Positions 24,830 through 33,419 of a stretch of 40,667 nt of DNA are shown in pieces. The position numbers and the translations under genes are program-made. Under the pieces are notes generated by a model. The model was not told where the DNA came from and did no database searches. It saw only the letters and a list, made by a program, of their open reading frames with translations. The DNA comes from an uncultured Bacilli bacterium (GTDB lineage: Bacteria; Bacillota_I; Bacilli_A; RF39; UBA660): assembly GCA_944368805.1 (NCBI GenBank), contig CALVXC010000004.1:1-40667 (forward strand), read 5' to 3'. Position 1 is the stretch's first letter; each line of letters starts with the position of its first letter.

Positions 24830-25169
24830 ATTGTATTTTTTAGATAATTTAAAAATCGCTTCAGTAGAAATAAGAATTTTGCCAGTTTCATATGCGGAAT
24901 AATTAGATGAAAATATTTTTAGAAGATTATAAAAAGGATTAATAAGTGAAAATAAAATAAAAATATCAAGCATTAAGAAATTTCAAAATTCATCATTGAT
25001 AAAAGAAAATCAAGCTTATCTTCAAAGAAATTTAAATAATAGAAGTTATGGTAATTTATCAAAAGACTATTTAACATCAATATTATTAGCAATAACAACT
25101 TGTAATCAAAATAGAAATGGTTATCAAGTTATTTTAATTGGTAAGTTAGCATTTTCGATTGAATATTAA
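24830..25169 (+). pseudogene. Decayed ORF of unknown family
   Basis: One frame stays coding-like across this stretch apart from two in-frame TAA codons (one at 24930-24932). It reads IRILPVSYAE, stop, LDENIFRRL, stop, KGLISENKIKIS and later RSYGNLSKDYLTSILL, ending GKLAFSIEY at 25169. The last 78 codons are open. I recognise no family. It may be a remnant of an accessory gene of the element. The rest of 24716-25191 holds only the terminator. Confidence 0.35.
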
Positions 25170-25191
25170 TTTTTAAGAATACATATTTTTA

Positions 25192-25229
25192 ATTAGATAG
25201 TCTAAATAAAATTAGATAGTCTAAATAAA
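25192..25229 (+). promoter_or_regulatory. Two tandem 19-bp copies with an internal palindrome, operator candidate
   Basis: attagatagtctaaataaa occurs twice in direct tandem (25192-25210 and 25211-25229). Each copy contains the dyad TTAGA-TAG-TCTAA. It ends just before the aaaggggg ribosome-binding site of the 41-aa ORF that leads to the recombinase gene. A repressor or excision factor binding here would control the recombinase. No cognate regulator is visible in the element. Confidence 0.5.
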
Positions 25230-25243
25230 AAAGGGGGATTTTA

Positions 25244-25369
25244 ATGAATAAAGAAAAGGATTATAAGTTTAATATTTATTTTAAAGAAACTGGAGAACAA
25301 ATAGATAAATTAATAGTAGAATCCATCCTATGTTATTTAAAAAATAATATAGAGGGGCTGACAAATTAA
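25244..25369 (+). CDS. 41-aa small protein upstream of the serine recombinase
   Basis: ATG 25244 with a strong aaaggggg site; stop TAA 25367-25369. The product begins MNKEKDYKFNIYFKETGEQ and is an amphipathic, mixed-charge small protein. Short ORFs of this look often lie between regulatory genes and the large serine recombinase in Firmicutes elements. I do not know a function. It is 66 nt before the recombinase start and probably on the same transcript. Confidence 0.6.
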   Translation: MNKEKDYKFNIYFKETGEQIDKLIVESILCYLKNNIEGLTN

Positions 25370-25435
25370 TGCAATTATGGCATAATAAAAATGTAACAAG
25401 AAAATATTATATTTCCAATAGATTGGAGGTAAATT

Positions 25436-27040
25436 ATGTTTAATGGGGTAGGAAATATAATAAAAGTTTTTTATGTTGCAATTTATATAAGACTATCTAA
25501 AGAAGATGATAATTTAGGTGAAAGTGAGAGTATAGGAAATCAAAAGTTATTACTAACAAAGTATGTTGAAGAACAAGGCTATACATTAGTTGATATTTAT
25601 ATTGATGATGGTTATACAGGAACTAATTTTGATAGACCAGAATTTCAAAGAATGTTAAAAGATATTGAAAATGGTAAGGTTAATATGGTTATAACAAAAG
25701 ACTTATCGCGTCTTTCAAGAGATTATATTGGTACAGGTGAATATGTTGAAAAATGGTTTCCAGCACATGGTGTTAGGTATGTTGCATTAACTGATAATAT
25801 TGATACAATGATTGATTCAGCAAATAATGATATTGCACCTTTTAAGGCAATACTTAATGATATGTATGCAAAAGATTTATCAAAGAAAATAAGAACTGCA
25901 CTTCATACTATGCAATCTGCTGGGAAATGGGTCGGTGGCTGTGCACCATTTGGATATAAGGTTGATCCAGAAGATAAAAATCACTTGGTTATAAATGAAG
26001 ATGAACAGCCAATCGTTAAAAGAATATTTGATTTATTTTTAGTAGGTAAAAGAATCAATCAAATAAGAGATATATTCAACGAAGAAAAAGTACCAACATT
26101 TTCTGCTATGAGAAATAGGAATTTCAAAAGAAATGGGAATAATGGTGATATTTACGTTTTTTGGGGAAATAACACAATTAAAAAAATTTTACAAAATAGA
26201 TTATATACTGGAGATTTAATTCAAAATAAAAGAAGTAGATTAAGTTATAAATATCGTAAAATAGTTTATAATCCAAAAGAACAATGGATAATTGTAGAAA
26301 ATACTCATGAAGCAATAATTGATAAAGAATCTTTTGAAAAAGTCCAAAAAATGTTACCTTCTCAAAAAAAGCGAAATGATAAGAAATGTGAATATTTATT
26401 TGATGGACTTTTAAGATGCGCTGAATGTGGGCATAATATTAGTATTAGAGCAAGAGATAAACACGGAAAAGCATATACAGTATGTAACTTTTATAGAAGA
26501 TTTAAAAAAGAATATAGAACTTGCACTCCTCATGGTGGTAATTATGACAAATTAGAAAGCGGATTAATTAATGCTATTAAAAAAATTCTTATACAAGCAA
26601 ATATAACTGATGTAGTAAAAAAAGTTGCCAATGAATATGATGATAATTCCACCATAGAAGGAATTAAAAAGAATATAAATAAATTAGAAAAAGATATTGA
26701 GTTATTAAAAAATAGTTTAGATAGTACATACATTGATAAAGCTACTAAAAAAATTAGCGAAGAAATGTATAATAGAGTAGAGAAGAAAATAAATTGTGAT
26801 ATAGAAACAAAAGAAAAAAAACTTGCTGGAGCAAAGGAATATTTAAAAGAATTAGAAAGTAGTAAAACTGCTTCAAAAGATTTAAATAAAGTAGTAGAAG
26901 ATTTCTTATCATTAGAAAAACCAGATAGAAATTTAATGTTAAGATTAATTGAAAAAATAGATGTCCATGAAGATGGAAATGTAGACATACACTTCAACTT
27001 TAAAGAGTCGAATATTATTAAAGAAAGCTACATTACATAA
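25436..27040 (+). CDS. Large serine recombinase (TndX/TnpX-like integrase)
   Basis: 534 aa, ribosome-binding site ttggaggt. The N-terminal resolvase domain (about 10-150) has YIRLSKEDD with the nucleophile Ser near 21, ESESIGNQK and TKDLSRLSRDYIGTGEY. The recombinase domain (about 160-290) starts KWVGGCAPFGYKV. A zinc ribbon (LRCAECGH ... VCNF, about 330-355) and a coiled coil (about 400-480) follow, then a short C-terminal part with MLRLIEKIDVHEDG. The architecture is complete, so it is likely active. The 3' end overlaps the right attachment arm, which places the gene at the element edge as usual. It is the integrase that explains the zupT insertion. Confidence 0.95.
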   Translation: MFNGVGNIIKVFYVAIYIRLSKEDDNLGESESIGNQKLLLTKYVEEQGYTLVDIYIDDGYTGTNFDRPEFQRMLKDIENGKVNMVITKDLSRLSRDYIGTGEYVEKWFPAHGVRYVALTDNIDTMIDSANNDIAPFKAILNDMYAKDLSKKIRTALHTMQSAGKWVGGCAPFGYKVDPEDKNHLVINEDEQPIVKRIFDLFLVGKRINQIRDIFNEEKVPTFSAMRNRNFKRNGNNGDIYVFWGNNTIKKILQNRLYTGDLIQNKRSRLSYKYRKIVYNPKEQWIIVENTHEAIIDKESFEKVQKMLPSQKKRNDKKCEYLFDGLLRCAECGHNISIRARDKHGKAYTVCNFYRRFKKEYRTCTPHGGNYDKLESGLINAIKKILIQANITDVVKKVANEYDDNSTIEGIKKNINKLEKDIELLKNSLDSTYIDKATKKISEEMYNRVEKKINCDIETKEKKLAGAKEYLKELESSKTASKDLNKVVEDFLSLEKPDRNLMLRLIEKIDVHEDGNVDIHFNFKESNIIKESYIT

Positions 27041-27057
27041 TGATAGCAACCAGAAGG
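27027..27057 (+). other. Right attachment junction (attR) of the element
   Basis: Arm 27027-27048 (reverse complement begins TTGCTATCATTATGTAATG) followed by core ACCAGAAGG at 27049-27057. Aligned with the left arm TTGTTATCAAAATGCAATG, only a few positions differ. The arm includes the last codons of the recombinase gene. Confidence 0.82.
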
Positions 27058-27352
27058 AATATGTATAGCTGTACCTATATATTATGCAACTAAAAGTAGG
27101 GTAAAAGCCTTTAATTATACCTTGATTTCTGCTTTATCTGAACCATTCGGAGCAATATTAGCTTTCCTTTTCTTAACACCATTAGTAAATGATATAATGA
27201 TGGGATTATTATATTCAATTATTGCTGGGATAATGATTCATATATCGTTATATGAGCTATTACCAACAGCATTAAAATATAAAAAATATTTTTTAATAAC
27301 TATTTTCTTTATAATAGGTAGTTTAATCATGATAATAAATCATATTATTTAA
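27050..27352 (+). pseudogene. zupT: ZIP-family metal transporter, 3' part
   Basis: From CCA at 27050 the frame reads PEGICIAVPIYYAT, exactly the continuation of the HNIPEG motif interrupted at 13480. The remaining helices follow: LISALSEPFGAILAFLFL (with the conserved Ser-Glu-Pro of helix VI), IIAGIMIHISLYELLPTAL (helix VII) and a final helix to about 27350. It holds 100 codons and no internal stop, so decay since insertion is not evident. It has no start codon or ribosome-binding site of its own. Confidence 0.92.
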
Positions 27353-27362
27353 AAACTTAATT

Positions 27363-27392
27363 AAAAAGGAATGTACGAAAAGGTACATTCCT
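27363..27392 (-). terminator. Terminator of the small minus-strand genes
   Basis: Perfect 10-bp stem aggaatgtac (27367-27376) / gtacattcct (27383-27392). Only the minus strand carries a T run (complement of 27363-27367). It therefore ends transcription coming from 27939-27407 rather than the ZIP gene. Confidence 0.75.
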
Positions 27393-27406
27393 CTAAGGGG
27401 TAAATG

Positions 27407-27538
27407 TTATTTACAATCAAAATGTGAACTAGAATTTTGTGCATTGTAATTACTTTGTGTTAAATTACTTTGTTGTTCACTTTTATTATTATTTTGCTTA
27501 TTAGCTTTATTTGATTGCATTTTCTTATTCTTTTTCAT
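27407..27538 (-). CDS. 43-aa Asn/Gln/Ser/Lys-rich small protein
   Basis: ATG at 27538 with gggtgat 5 nt upstream; stop TAA 27407-27409, 15 nt before the terminator stem. The product starts MKKNKKMQSNKANKQ and ends SSHFDCK. It is very hydrophilic with no membrane segment. The composition recalls small spore proteins (gamma-type SASP or coat-associated peptides) and the window has other sporulation genes, but there is no sequence match I can claim. Confidence 0.55.
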   Translation of the reverse strand: MKKNKKMQSNKANKQNNNKSEQQSNLTQSNYNAQNSSSHFDCK

Positions 27539-27581
27539 TTTATCACCCAGTAATATTATTGACTAAAAACATTAAAATATT

Positions 27582-27698
27582 CTACATAGCATATATGTAA
27601 ATAATGTCAATTACAACAATTGAAAGAACAATTGCCCAAACAGCAATAATTAATAAAGCAATAATAGTTGAAGCTAAATCAGTATAATACTTTTTCAT
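27582..27698 (-). CDS. 38-aa single-pass membrane protein
   Basis: ATG at 27698 preceded by aaggagatgcc; stop TAG 27582-27584. The product is MKKYYTDLAST followed by a hydrophobic helix IIALLIIAVWAIVLSIVVIDII and a short tail. It shares the pattern K-x-YTD, S, IAAL, WA and L with the 40-aa product of 27817-27939, so the two look paralogous. No known family recognised. Candidates are a spore or cell-envelope micro-protein or, less likely, a type I toxin. Confidence 0.65.
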   Translation of the reverse strand: MKKYYTDLASTIIALLIIAVWAIVLSIVVIDIIYIYAM

Positions 27699-27816
27699 GG
27701 CATCTCCTTTTTAATTCTCGTGAAATAAGATTATAAATAGCATAATTACCAAATAATGGAAATTAAAAAAATTGTAATAATTTAAATAAAATTGTTTATT
27801 ATTATTATTTACTATA

Positions 27817-27939
27817 TTATAGAGAAATATTAATAATACATTCAGAAAAATAAACTAAAGTTGATGCCCAAATAATAACAGTTAAAGCAGCAATTGAGCG
27901 CGAATTGATATCAGTATATTGTTTTTTTAATTCTTCCAT
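27817..27939 (-). CDS. 40-aa single-pass membrane protein, paralogue of the 38-aa protein
   Basis: ATG at 27939 with a very strong gaggaggg site; stop TAA 27817-27819. The sequence begins MEELKKQYTDINSRSIAAL, then a hydrophobic helix TVIIWASTLVYFSECII. It lies 118 nt upstream of the 38-aa gene on the same strand, probably in one transcript ending at 27363. The spacer 27699-27816 holds nothing else recognised. Confidence 0.65.
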   Translation of the reverse strand: MEELKKQYTDINSRSIAALTVIIWASTLVYFSECIINISL

Positions 27940-28007
27940 TTTTTATCCCTCCTCATTTATATTAATTTTAAGAAGTTAACATAATATACATTATAGGAAA
28001 TTTGTTT

Positions 28008-28784
28008 TTATACTTTTCGTGATTGAATTTCAGCTATTTTATAGAAAACTTCTGAAGCATTGCTTTCGGTAATCTCAGTATAACCTAATTCTTTTAAAGC
28101 TTGAACTTTAATATGATTTAATTCTAAAGTACGACTCATTTTTTCTTCCATTCGATGTTCAATTTGGTTAACAAAACGTTTGTGTGATTCGATTATTTTA
28201 GCTTTAGATACATTATCACTATTATATAAAGTCATAGCTGAAAACATAATACTTTCGAAAGTAAATTGATCATCATCAGCATTAAAAACAAATTCTAAAG
28301 GTTTAGTAGAGCCAGTTGCTTTAGATACATAAGCCAAAATATATTTTAATTCTTTAGAACTATCTAATGATTGTAAAAAATGATATAAATACTTCATTGT
28401 ATAATATCCTTCATTATTATCATCATCTTCAAGTCTTTCTTTAACAATAGATATGATGTTAGAAAGCAATTCCTTTTTAGTATCGTTTAAGCCATTAAAA
28501 ATATTACCATTATTAACGCCTACCCTATCATCGTTTTCAAATAGGGCATCAATTCTAGACTCAACATCTAATATATAATCAGTATCTACTTTAATAGTAT
28601 CTAATTCATCAGCTGATTTTATACCTAATAAATTAAGTAGTAAAACTTTTTTATCTTTAGGCCATTTATTTAAATCATCCAAATCTAAATAATTATAAAT
28701 CATTTGTCTAGATACACCTAAAAATTTAGCTAATTTTACTTTTGAAATGCCAAGTTCATGTAATATTTCGTTTAATCTTTCCAT
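28008..28784 (-). CDS. XRE-family helix-turn-helix regulator with a long C-terminal domain
   Basis: 258 aa with agggtt/aggaggg-like ribosome-binding sequence upstream. The N-terminal HTH is HELGISKVKLAKFLGVSRQMIYNYL (about 10-35). The rest is helical and acidic, with no ligand or peptidase motif I know; the segment EEKMSRTLELNHIKVQALKELGYTEI near the C-terminus may dimerise. It is followed by no close partner. The promoter region carries three tandem 7-bp repeats, possibly its own operator. The target is unknown. Confidence 0.8.
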   Translation of the reverse strand: MERLNEILHELGISKVKLAKFLGVSRQMIYNYLDLDDLNKWPKDKKVLLLNLLGIKSADELDTIKVDTDYILDVESRIDALFENDDRVGVNNGNIFNGLNDTKKELLSNIISIVKERLEDDDNNEGYYTMKYLYHFLQSLDSSKELKYILAYVSKATGSTKPLEFVFNADDDQFTFESIMFSAMTLYNSDNVSKAKIIESHKRFVNQIEHRMEEKMSRTLELNHIKVQALKELGYTEITESNASEVFYKIAEIQSRKV

Positions 28785-28804
28785 CTTTTAACCCTCCTAT
28801 TATC

Positions 28805-28841
28805 ATTTTATCATGTTCCTGTCAAATGTCAAGTGTCAAGT
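28805..28841 (-). promoter_or_regulatory. Promoter and triple heptamer repeat upstream of the XRE gene
   Basis: On the plus strand gtcaaat-gtcaagt-gtcaagt (28821-28841). On the minus strand this gives three successive TTGAC elements with 7-bp spacing. The copy TTGACA, 16 nt, TAAAAT forms a plausible promoter. The phased repeats overlapping the -35 suggest autoregulation by the XRE protein, or are simply redundant -35 boxes. Confidence 0.5.
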
Positions 28842-28849
28842 GTTGGTAA

Positions 28850-30234
<1,385 letters not shown>

Positions 30235-30288
30235 CTATCAAGTTTATTATTATAAATAATCGTTTATTAAAAGTCAATAATTTCTAAA

Positions 30289-31392
30289 TTATAAATACCA
30301 TAATTTTTGATTATCTTTTCTAACTTCTGATATAATCCCACCACCTAAGCAAACATCATCTAAATAAAAGACACATGCTTGACCAGGAGTAACTGCTTTT
30401 AATCCTTGAGGATATCTTACTAAAATTTTATTATTTTTTAAATATTCTAATTCAACAGGATTATCATTTTGACGATAACGAAACTTTGCCATACATTTAG
30501 TAGGTTTTTCATTACTTAACCAATTAATATCTTCAATAATTGCGCTTGTAGAAAATAAATAAGGATTATCCTCGCCTTCACAAACATATAAAATATTGTT
30601 TTTTAAATCCTTACCGCAAACAAATAATCTTTTAGATGTTCCACCAACATTTAAACCTCGTCTTTGACCAATTGTATAATACATAAGGCCAATATGTTTA
30701 CCTAAATTTTCATTTGTATCAATATTAACAATATCTCCTTCTTGATTAGGTAAATAGTTTTCTAAAAATTTAGAAAAATTTCTTTCACCAATAAAACATA
30801 TGCCTGTTGAATCTTTTTTATTAGCCGTTATCAAACCATATTCTAAAGCTATCTTTCTCACCTTATCTTTAGTTAAATCACCAATTGGAAACAAAACATT
30901 TTGAAAATTATCTTTTGTTACTTGTGATAAAAAATAGGTTTGATCTTTATTCAAATCTTTAGCTTTTAAAAGTTGTCCATCTATAATTCTAGCATAATGA
31001 CCAGTAGCAATATAATCAGCGTTTAATTTTTTAGCTTCTTTAACAAATAAATCAAATTTAATATATTTATTACACATAACATCAGGATTAGGAGTTCGTC
31101 CTTTTTTTAGTTCATCTAAAAAATAAGTAAAAACATAATCCCAATATTCTTTTACAAAATCAATTCGATGTAAGGGAATATTTAACTTCTTACATACTTT
31201 TAAAGCATCATTATAATCTTGTTCTTGAGGACAAACAGTCTCATTTAAGGTAGGATTACCTAAAACATCTTGATTAACTAAAGCATCCCAATTGCGCATA
31301 AATAAGCCAATTACTTCATAACCTTGTTTTTGTAATAAAATAGCTGCAACACTACTATCTACCCCACCAGACATGCCTACTACTACTTTCAT
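30289..31392 (-). CDS. mnmA: tRNA-specific 2-thiouridylase
   Basis: 367 aa. Uses ATP and persulfide sulfur to thiolate U34 of tRNA-Lys/Glu/Gln. PP-loop GMSGGVDSSVAAILL at the N-terminus, GLFMRNWD, the first catalytic Cys in NPDVMCNKYIKF (about 107), ATGHYARI, DQTYFLSQV, the second Cys in STGICFIGERNF (about 204), and the C-terminal beta-barrel with MYYTIGQRRGLNVGG and VTPGQACVFY. Full length. A ggtgag ribosome-binding site precedes the start. It lies about 60 nt from purA on the same strand; no terminator between them was noted, so the two may be co-transcribed. Confidence 0.96.
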   Translation of the reverse strand: MKVVVGMSGGVDSSVAAILLQKQGYEVIGLFMRNWDALVNQDVLGNPTLNETVCPQEQDYNDALKVCKKLNIPLHRIDFVKEYWDYVFTYFLDELKKGRTPNPDVMCNKYIKFDLFVKEAKKLNADYIATGHYARIIDGQLLKAKDLNKDQTYFLSQVTKDNFQNVLFPIGDLTKDKVRKIALEYGLITANKKDSTGICFIGERNFSKFLENYLPNQEGDIVNIDTNENLGKHIGLMYYTIGQRRGLNVGGTSKRLFVCGKDLKNNILYVCEGEDNPYLFSTSAIIEDINWLSNEKPTKCMAKFRYRQNDNPVELEYLKNNKILVRYPQGLKAVTPGQACVFYLDDVCLGGGIISEVRKDNQKLWYL

Positions 31393-31469
31393 TAACTCAC
31401 CTACTTTTAAAATTTTCTCACCTCATATATTTTATCAAAATAGATAAAAAAAAACAAATATAATTGTTT

Positions 31470-32099
31470 TTAATTGATAATTGGTAAAATAGTTTTAATT
31501 AATATAGGTGTTATATAAACTTCAAATAAATTCATTAAAGTAATTACTATTAAACTTAAAATTAATATTAATAGATATTTATTGATAATTAATTTAAAAT
31601 TAATACTCTTTTTTTTCAAAACTGCTTCCCCTATTTTCAAAGATAAAGTAAGTGAATATAAAATCAAAACCGTATACATAATTAAATTAATAATATGATG
31701 TGGGAAAACATAAATAAAAGCGAGTAAAGTTCCTTTTAATTTAAAATTAATAATTATACTGGCAATAGAAAAACCGACCATAAAACATTTCATAAAGTAC
31801 ATAAAAATAGTAATTGGAATACCTATTACTGATATTCCTAATAACCAAGCAATAATAATGTATGAATAGTTACTTATACTAATATTTTTTAAAGCTTGCA
31901 TATAATCTAATTTACCACTATCAACATTATTAATAAAAGTTTCTAAATAATCTTTGATTAAACTTTTATCGGTTGCATTTAAAATCACTACAAAAATCGA
32001 TCCAACAATTAAAGCAATTAGTCCTAAAACAATTAAAAATAACAACATTTTTCGATTAATTTTTAGTCCGTTTACTAGTTTGTCCATTACTTTTTTCAT
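31470..32099 (-). CDS. spoIIM: Stage II sporulation protein M
   Basis: 209 aa, aggtgaatt site. SpoIIM is a polytopic membrane protein that, with SpoIID and SpoIIP, drives peptidoglycan remodelling during engulfment. An N-terminal cytosolic stretch is followed by a helix (about 18-40), a loop, then three to four more helices. The family segment WLLGISVIGIPITIFMYFMKCFMVGFSIASII (about 90-120) and the VFPHHIINLIMYTVLILYSLTLSLKIGE motif (about 131-158) are clear. Length is normal. Together with spoIVB this argues for a spore-forming host. Confidence 0.9.
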   Translation of the reverse strand: MKKVMDKLVNGLKINRKMLLFLIVLGLIALIVGSIFVVILNATDKSLIKDYLETFINNVDSGKLDYMQALKNISISNYSYIIIAWLLGISVIGIPITIFMYFMKCFMVGFSIASIIINFKLKGTLLAFIYVFPHHIINLIMYTVLILYSLTLSLKIGEAVLKKKSINFKLIINKYLLILILSLIVITLMNLFEVYITPILIKTILPIIN

Positions 32100-32186
32100 A
32101 ATTCACCTCTAATAAACTTTATTATATTTTTTGAAAATTATTCCTTTTTTAGAAAAAATATATTATAATTATAGTGAGGTGAGAAA

Positions 32187-32276
32187 ATGAACCCTAAAAT
32201 TCAAAAAGCTGTAACTTACGTTCTGCTTATAGCCCTTTTAGCGCTTATAGTATCTTCAGTTTTATACATGTTATAA
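32187..32276 (+). CDS. Prli42-like 29-aa membrane micro-protein
   Basis: ATG 32187 with gaggtgag site; stop TAA 32274-32276. A few polar residues (MNPKIQKAVTY) then one hydrophobic helix (VLLIALLALIVSSVLYML). This size and layout match Prli42, the stressosome-associated membrane micro-protein of Firmicutes, which starts with a short basic region and a single helix. Recognition is by pattern, since so short a sequence cannot prove homology. It has its own terminator. Confidence 0.6.
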   Translation: MNPKIQKAVTYVLLIALLALIVSSVLYML

Positions 32277-32290
32277 CATGTTTTTTTTAT
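32265..32290 (+). terminator. Terminator of the 29-aa gene
   Basis: acatgtta/taacatgt self-complementary stem overlapping the stop codon, followed by a run of eight T. Confidence 0.75.
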
Positions 32291-32318
32291 AATTATTTAT
32301 TTTACAAATTCAAATTGT

Positions 32319-32347
32319 TTGACATTGTTTTAAATTTATATTATACT
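32319..32347 (+). promoter_or_regulatory. Near-consensus promoter of the leader RNA and HEXXH operon
   Basis: TTGACA (32319-32324), 17-bp spacer, TATACT (32342-32347). Transcription should start near 32354, right before the structured leader. Confidence 0.8.
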
Positions 32348-32353
32348 AACAGT

Positions 32354-32447
32354 AGATTATAAATAAGTGAATTTAATTCGCTATTTAAAATCATGTTAAC
32401 TGCACATATTATAAAAAAATAGCGAAATTAGTTTTTGCTATTTTTTT
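32354..32447 (+). ncRNA. Structured leader RNA with two mutually exclusive hairpins
   Basis: The terminator form is aaaaaaatagc (32413-32423) / gctattttttt (32437-32447). The competing form is taattcgctattt (32374-32386) with aaatagcgaaatta (32417-32430), a 13-bp stem with one bulge, which uses the left arm of the terminator. The region starts just after a near-consensus promoter and ends 56 nt before the HEXXH gene. This is the layout of a transcription attenuator or riboswitch expression platform. Without readthrough it would yield an sRNA of about 95 nt. No known riboswitch class recognised. Confidence 0.6.
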
Positions 32448-32502
32448 AAGAAAAACATTATTTCAACATACTATTAATTTGAACATTCAATATGGAGGAA
32501 TT

Positions 32503-33399
32503 ATGGAAAAACAAATATTAAATAATTACTATAATATTGAACCATTAGTAGTAAATTCTGAATTAAATAAAATATCTAATCTACTTAAAAATATACCAAA
32601 TGTTAAAATAGATAGATTATTTAATAAAGATGAATTATTATATAAAGGTAAAATTGTCTTTATAAAAGAAGATCTTTGTTTAAATAAAATACCTTTTATA
32701 AAAAGTTCTATTATAAATGAGTGTAATATTCAAAATAAAATAAAAAATGGTGATTTAAATTCGTTTGTTAAACTAATTGATATTCATATCAAAAACACCC
32801 ATCCTTTTAACATACCAGTAATTTTTAATAATAATTTAGAAATAGAAAAGGGTTATTTTAATCCTATTTATATCGGCAATGAAAATAAAATAATTAAATT
32901 AGTATTTAGTGAATATGTTCTTACAAATAAATTATCGATATTAACTCCTTTAATATATGCTCATGAAATTATACATTCACAATTAGAATATAATAACAGT
33001 ATTAATAGGTATTTAAATTATGAACTATTACCAATTTTCTTTGATAAGTTAACAGCGGCTTATTTAGATCATTCCTATAAATTATTAAGAACTAACGAAT
33101 TACTTCGTTTAAAAATTTTACGTAAAGCTATAACTATATTACAAAAAGACAATTTATCTATATTGCATAAGATTAATGCTTCAATGGCAATTTCATCAGT
33201 TTTACAAGCTGAAAACTTGTTTGATAAATATTTATACGGAACCAATAATGATAAATGTAACATATTATCGATGATTCAAAAAGTATTTGATGGTAAAATT
33301 CAAGTAGAAGATTTACTTAATCAAACTGAAGTTTCTATTAAAAACAGTCAAAATTATCAATTAATTAAAAGAAAATATGATTATTATATTAAAATTTAA
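32503..33399 (+). CDS. Predicted zinc metallopeptidase-like protein (HEXXH)
   Basis: 298 aa from ATG 32503 (ggagga 7 nt upstream). No signal peptide or membrane helix. The only recognised feature is YAHEIIHSQLE, with the HEXXH pair at His154/Glu155/His158. A Glu in NYELLPIFFDKL 16 residues later could be the third zinc ligand, as in gluzincins. The N-terminal half is Asn/Ile/Lys-rich without known motifs. It opens a five-gene run whose other members are three tandem paralogues and a 128-aa protein, all spaced by overlap or under 25 nt. A cytosolic protease or a toxin-like effector are both possible; nothing in the sequence decides. Confidence 0.6.
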   Translation: MEKQILNNYYNIEPLVVNSELNKISNLLKNIPNVKIDRLFNKDELLYKGKIVFIKEDLCLNKIPFIKSSIINECNIQNKIKNGDLNSFVKLIDIHIKNTHPFNIPVIFNNNLEIEKGYFNPIYIGNENKIIKLVFSEYVLTNKLSILTPLIYAHEIIHSQLEYNNSINRYLNYELLPIFFDKLTAAYLDHSYKLLRTNELLRLKILRKAITILQKDNLSILHKINASMAISSVLQAENLFDKYLYGTNNDKCNILSMIQKVFDGKIQVEDLLNQTEVSIKNSQNYQLIKRKYDYYIKI

Positions 33400-33419
33400 A
33401 AATCGGGTGGTGAAAAATA

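Larger units (their letters stand above)
13481..27057 (+). mobile_element. Serine-recombinase genomic island, about 13.6 kb, inserted in zupT
   Basis: Boundaries come from the in-frame disruption of zupT and the 9-bp shared core. Contents in order: a decayed cytosine methyltransferase, promoter, leader ORF and attenuator, a ten-gene biosynthesis-like operon, terminator, unknown decayed ORF, 41-aa ORF, and a large serine recombinase ending at the right junction. There is no relaxase, coupling protein, type IV secretion, replication or phage structural gene that I can recognise. It is therefore better called an integrative island or a non-autonomous element than an ICE or prophage. Its genes appear to use AGA for Arg almost exclusively, while flanking genes mix CGT/CGA and AGA. 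Confidence 0.88.

Noticed and set aside
26542-26997. A 151-codon frame on the minus strand inside the recombinase gene.
   Set aside because: It is the antisense of the coiled-coil region with no start signals. Other frames opposite or shifted to strong genes (for example 1933-2154, 8760-8984, 15015-15251, 18835-19080, 21220-21456, 36060-36254) were dismissed for the same reason.
13481-27057. The island as a prophage or integrative conjugative element.
   Set aside because: No capsid, portal, terminase, lysis, relaxase, coupling or type IV secretion gene can be recognised; only the serine recombinase is mobility-related.
27363-27392. The perfect 10-bp hairpin as terminator of the ZIP gene on the plus strand.
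   Set aside because: On the plus strand it is followed by ctaagggg, not T; the T run is on the minus strand.
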